This document shows, in pieces, positions 5,202 through 7,546 of a stretch of DNA of 7,546 nucleotides; position 1 is the stretch's first letter, and each line of letters begins with the position of its first letter. The position numbers were made by a program, and so were the translations under genes. The DNA is from Saprospiraceae bacterium (GTDB lineage: Bacteria; Bacteroidota; Bacteroidia; Chitinophagales; Saprospiraceae). Under the pieces are notes generated by a model. The model made no database searches, was not told the DNA's origin, and saw nothing but the letters and a program-made list of their open reading frames with translations. The stretch covers positions 1-7,546 of the forward strand of contig JALOMF010000191.1 of NCBI GenBank assembly GCA_025455635.1, read 5' to 3'.

Positions 5202-7546
5202 ACCTACCCACCAATACACCGAGGGCCATCATGCCTTTCTCGTTCAATATCAGCTTCAGCAAGGACGAGGATATTGAGCGGATTTTCGTGACCCGACTGG
5301 GCATTTTCCAATACTTGTTCGAGCAAATCGTAGCCGAGCAGCCGAACAGCATTCCGCAGCACCACCTCGTCATCGGGGAGCGGGGCATGGGCAAGTCCAC
5401 GCTGCTGCACCGCATTGCCGTTGAGCTGCGCAAACCGGAGCATAGCGATGCCTTCTTGCCGCTCACCTTTCCAGAGGAGCAGTACAATGTGGACCGCCTC
5501 TCCAAGTTCTGGCTCAACTGCCTCGATGCCCTAGGCGATGCCCTCGACCGCCGGGAGGATAAAACGGGCCTCGACGAACTGGATGCCAATATCAACCAAT
5601 GGGAAAAACACGGTAGGAACATTACTGCCATGGAAATGTACGGCCATTTCGAGGCGTGGTGCAAGCGGTTCAACCAGCGGGTGGTGTTGCTGGTTGATAA
5701 CCTGAACCTGATTTTCGGTAAAATAAGCAAGGAAGAACAGCACCAACTGCGCTCCATCCTCATGCAGAACGGTGCGCCGATACTGGTCGGTGCCAGCGCC
5801 CATTCCATTGAAGAAGTAGTGGATTATGGTGCCCCCTTCTACGATGCCTTCAAGGTGCAGACCCTGAAAAAACTCGCCTTCGAGGAGGTACTGGACACCC
5901 TAAAAAACCTCGCAAACATCACCAACAACCCCTCGCTCGTCAATAAAATCTACGCCAACCGGGGACGGCTCAGGGCCTTGTACGCACTCACGGGCGGCAC
6001 GCCCCGCACCCTCACCATGCTCTTCCCGCTCATCCAAAACGATTTTTCCATCAATATCCAAACTGACCTGGAGGCAATGGTGGACACCGCCACTGCCCTT
6101 TACAAATCCCGTTTCGAGGAGCTATCCGAGCAGATGCAGGTCATCGTGGACGCCATCGCCCTGCACTGGGACCCCGTCCACCTCGAAGCCCTGCGGGAAA
6201 TCACGCACTACGAAAACTCGACCCTCTCGCCGCAAATCAAGCGCCTCTACGACACGGGCTGGCTCAACCGCCTCGACGCCTACAAGGCCAAGGGCAGCGC
6301 CTATGAAATCAGCGAGCGCTTCTTCAATATCTGGTACCTGATGCGCCGCAGCAGCCGCCGCAAAAAACGGGAACTCGTCTGCCTCACCCGTTTTCTGAAT
6401 ATGCTATATGCTGAGGAGCTGCCACAGATGGCCCGCAAGATGCTGAAAGGTAGCATGGAACATTCCGACCATGCGGCGCTGCATTTGGCAATGGCGGATG
6501 CGGTGAAGTCACCCAAGTTGGCGAAACAGCTGAGGGATAGGGGATATGAGTTTTTGATGGATAGGGCGGTGGAGGATGATGGTGTTTTGAGGGATTTTGA
6601 GATACCTAAAGAAGTGATAAAAGCTAGAGTATATGAGTTGGCTAAAGAGGCTCAAAGCGCTCACGAAAAAAAAGATTTTGAAACAGAGCTAAAGCTAATA
6701 AGGAATATATCAAAATTAATTGATGATGATGGAAGTTTCATGTCGTTAATAGGCAATTTGTACATTTCAGACGAACAATTCGATATTGCTGAAGATATTC
6801 TTAAAGCCACTACAGAAGTTTTTCCTAAAAATGCAGATGCTTGGTTTGCATTAGGCAGTCTTTATCAGGATTACTTGTGTAGCAATGAGCTAGCTGAAAG
6901 TGCTTACTTAAAAGCACTTGAAATCGAACCAAAACATGCCAAAATATGGAATAATATAGGCTCGCTAAAAATAGAACAAGGTCTATTTGGAGAGTCTGAA
7001 AAAGCATACCAAAAAGCAATTGAGTACGATACGGGAATTGCTGAACCATGGATTAATTTAGGCAAACTTTATTTCTATGATTTAGACGAATTAGAAAAGG
7101 CTGAAAATTCTTATCTTAAAGCAATTGAAATAAATGCCAATTATGCTGAGTCATGGGAAGGATTGGGTATTCTGTATAGATATGGCTTTAAGAAGTATGA
7201 AAAAGCTGAAAAAGCATTTCTCAATGCGATTGAAATCGACTCTAAATTAGAATACATATGGGATACTCTTGGTAATTTATATCAAGATAATTTAAAGAAC
7301 TATGAACAGGCCGAAATTGCCTATAAGAAAGAATTCGAGAACTACCCTAAGAACACTTGGCCAATCCACAACCTCATCTTTCTCTACCGCGACAAAACAA
7401 ACCGCATGCCCGAAGCAAAGACGTTATTCGAAAAACTAAAACCCGAAGACGGCTGCCCGGATACCTACTACCTCCACGCCGCCCTCTTCGCCTACTACGA
7501 CAAAAACCTCGGCATCGCCTCTGAAGCACTCAAGAAAGCATTGGAA
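5198..7546 (+). CDS. STAND-type P-loop ATPase with TPR sensor array, 3' end outside window
   Basis: The frame opens with ATG at 5198, sharing ATGA with the upstream stop codon, and runs 783 codons without a stop to the window edge. An alternative ATG at 5231 is 11 codons in. Residues: Walker A GERGMGKST (60-68); an acidic/aromatic segment; Walker B-like VVLLVDNL (162-169) with Asn168 where Asp/Glu is usual; sensor-1-like ILVGAS (195-200); GGTPR (266-270), the GxP motif typical of STAND and Orc/Cdc6-like ATPases; a winged-helix-like region (about 305-380) ending YEISERFFNIWYLMRR, parallel to the tail of the upstream protein; a helical linker (about 390-510) with a basic patch SRRKKR; then about eight TPR units from 513 onward. 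It is cytoplasmic and likely oligomerises when the repeats bind a ligand, as in known STAND NTPases (inference). No effector domain is seen; one could lie downstream or be supplied by a partner. GC content drops sharply in the TPR-coding part. Confidence 0.88.
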   Translation, partial: MNLPTNTPRAIMPFSFNISFSKDEDIERIFVTRLGIFQYLFEQIVAEQPNSIPQHHLVIGERGMGKSTLLHRIAVELRKPEHSDAFLPLTFPEEQYNVDRLSKFWLNCLDALGDALDRREDKTGLDELDANINQWEKHGRNITAMEMYGHFEAWCKRFNQRVVLLVDNLNLIFGKISKEEQHQLRSILMQNGAPILVGASAHSIEEVVDYGAPFYDAFKVQTLKKLAFEEVLDTLKNLANITNNPSLVNKIYANRGRLRALYALTGGTPRTLTMLFPLIQNDFSINIQTDLEAMVDTATALYKSRFEELSEQMQVIVDAIALHWDPVHLEALREITHYENSTLSPQIKRLYDTGWLNRLDAYKAKGSAYEISERFFNIWYLMRRSSRRKKRELVCLTRFLNMLYAEELPQMARKMLKGSMEHSDHAALHLAMADAVKSPKLAKQLRDRGYEFLMDRAVEDDGVLRDFEIPKEVIKARVYELAKEAQSAHEKKDFETELKLIRNISKLIDDDGSFMSLIGNLYISDEQFDIAEDILKATTEVFPKNADAWFALGSLYQDYLCSNELAESAYLKALEIEPKHAKIWNNIGSLKIEQGLFGESEKAYQKAIEYDTGIAEPWINLGKLYFYDLDELEKAENSYLKAIEINANYAESWEGLGILYRYGFKKYEKAEKAFLNAIEIDSKLEYIWDTLGNLYQDNLKNYEQAEIAYKKEFENYPKNTWPIHNLIFLYRDKTNRMPEAKTLFEKLKPEDGCPDTYYLHAALFAYYDKNLGIASEALKKALE
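6734..7546 (+). repeat. Tandem TPR-coding repeats (about 102-105 base period)
   Basis: Within the long ATPase, degenerate units of 34-35 codons follow one another. Approximate unit starts are residues 513, 547, 582, 616, 651, 686, 721 and 755. Each shows the TPR pattern W-x-x-L-G-x-L-Y ... A-E-x-A-Y-x-K-A-I-E-I-x-P/N, for example AWFALGSLY ... AYLKALEIEPKHA and PWINLGKLY ... SYLKAIEINANYA. Most are 35 rather than the classic 34 residues, with the extra residue between helices A and B (QDYLCSNE, FYDLDELE, RYGFKKYE, QDNLKNYE). The array continues past the window edge. Confidence 0.85.

Noticed and set aside
5182..5808. A 208-codon minus-strand frame antisense to the long ATPase
   Set aside because: The plus-strand frame contains intact Walker A and B motifs across this stretch. 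The antisense product is Ser/Arg-rich without domain features.
6540..7380. Insertion sequence or foreign gene inserted in the long ATPase
   Set aside because: The reading frame is continuous with TPR repeats across both boundaries and there are no terminal inverted repeats or transposase. The composition shift fits domain-level exchange or divergence better than an inserted element.
1..7546. CRISPR array or retron-like element
   Set aside because: No regularly spaced short direct repeats with unique spacers and no reverse-transcriptase motif were seen. The only periodic signal is the protein-coding TPR array.

Overview
The window looks like a chromosomal segment of a Bacteroidota bacterium, possibly a Saprospiria or Chitinophagia relative (lineage is inferred). 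Three things point there: several upstream regions carry the Bacteroidota-type promoter (TTTG, about 20 bases, then TAnnTTTG); start codons lack Shine-Dalgarno sequences; and there is a secreted protein with an 'FAQ' signal-peptide end. GC content is mixed, with GC-rich housekeeping and ATPase genes interrupted by AT-rich stretches.

Layout. (1) 1-775: the 3' part of a sensor histidine kinase, whose sensor portion lies left of the window. (2) 776-1073: a compact tRNA-Cys(GCA) transcription unit with a clear promoter, a structured leader of about 115 bases, the tRNA, and a strong intrinsic terminator. (3) 1071-2413: a promoter that begins inside the terminator's T-tract, followed by an unrecognised secreted protein with a probable outer-membrane beta-barrel at its C-terminus. 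(4) 3864-2410 on the minus strand: gatB, the Asp/Glu-tRNA amidotransferase B subunit, whose stop codon overlaps that of the preceding convergent gene. (5) 3865-4034: a 170-base divergent intergenic region with a gatB -7 element, a forward promoter and two near-palindromic operator-like boxes. (6) 4035-7546: a two-gene operon of P-loop ATPases of the STAND / archaeal-ATPase type. The first is complete (388 aa). The second overlaps it by ATGA, is open to the window edge (783 codons seen), and adds a TPR array. The second gene contains no stop codon before the window edge.

The accessory interest lies in the ATPase pair. They look translationally coupled and share P-loop plus winged-helix architecture, but only the second has a long repeat (sensor-like) domain. 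The DNA encoding that repeat domain is sharply AT-rich (about 23-32% GC in lines counted by hand) inside a gene that is about 60% GC on either side. This is the pattern expected if the sensor module was exchanged or evolved separately from the ATPase engine. A conflict-related or signalling role, as for other STAND NTPases, is plausible but not shown by this sequence: no effector domain is visible in the window.
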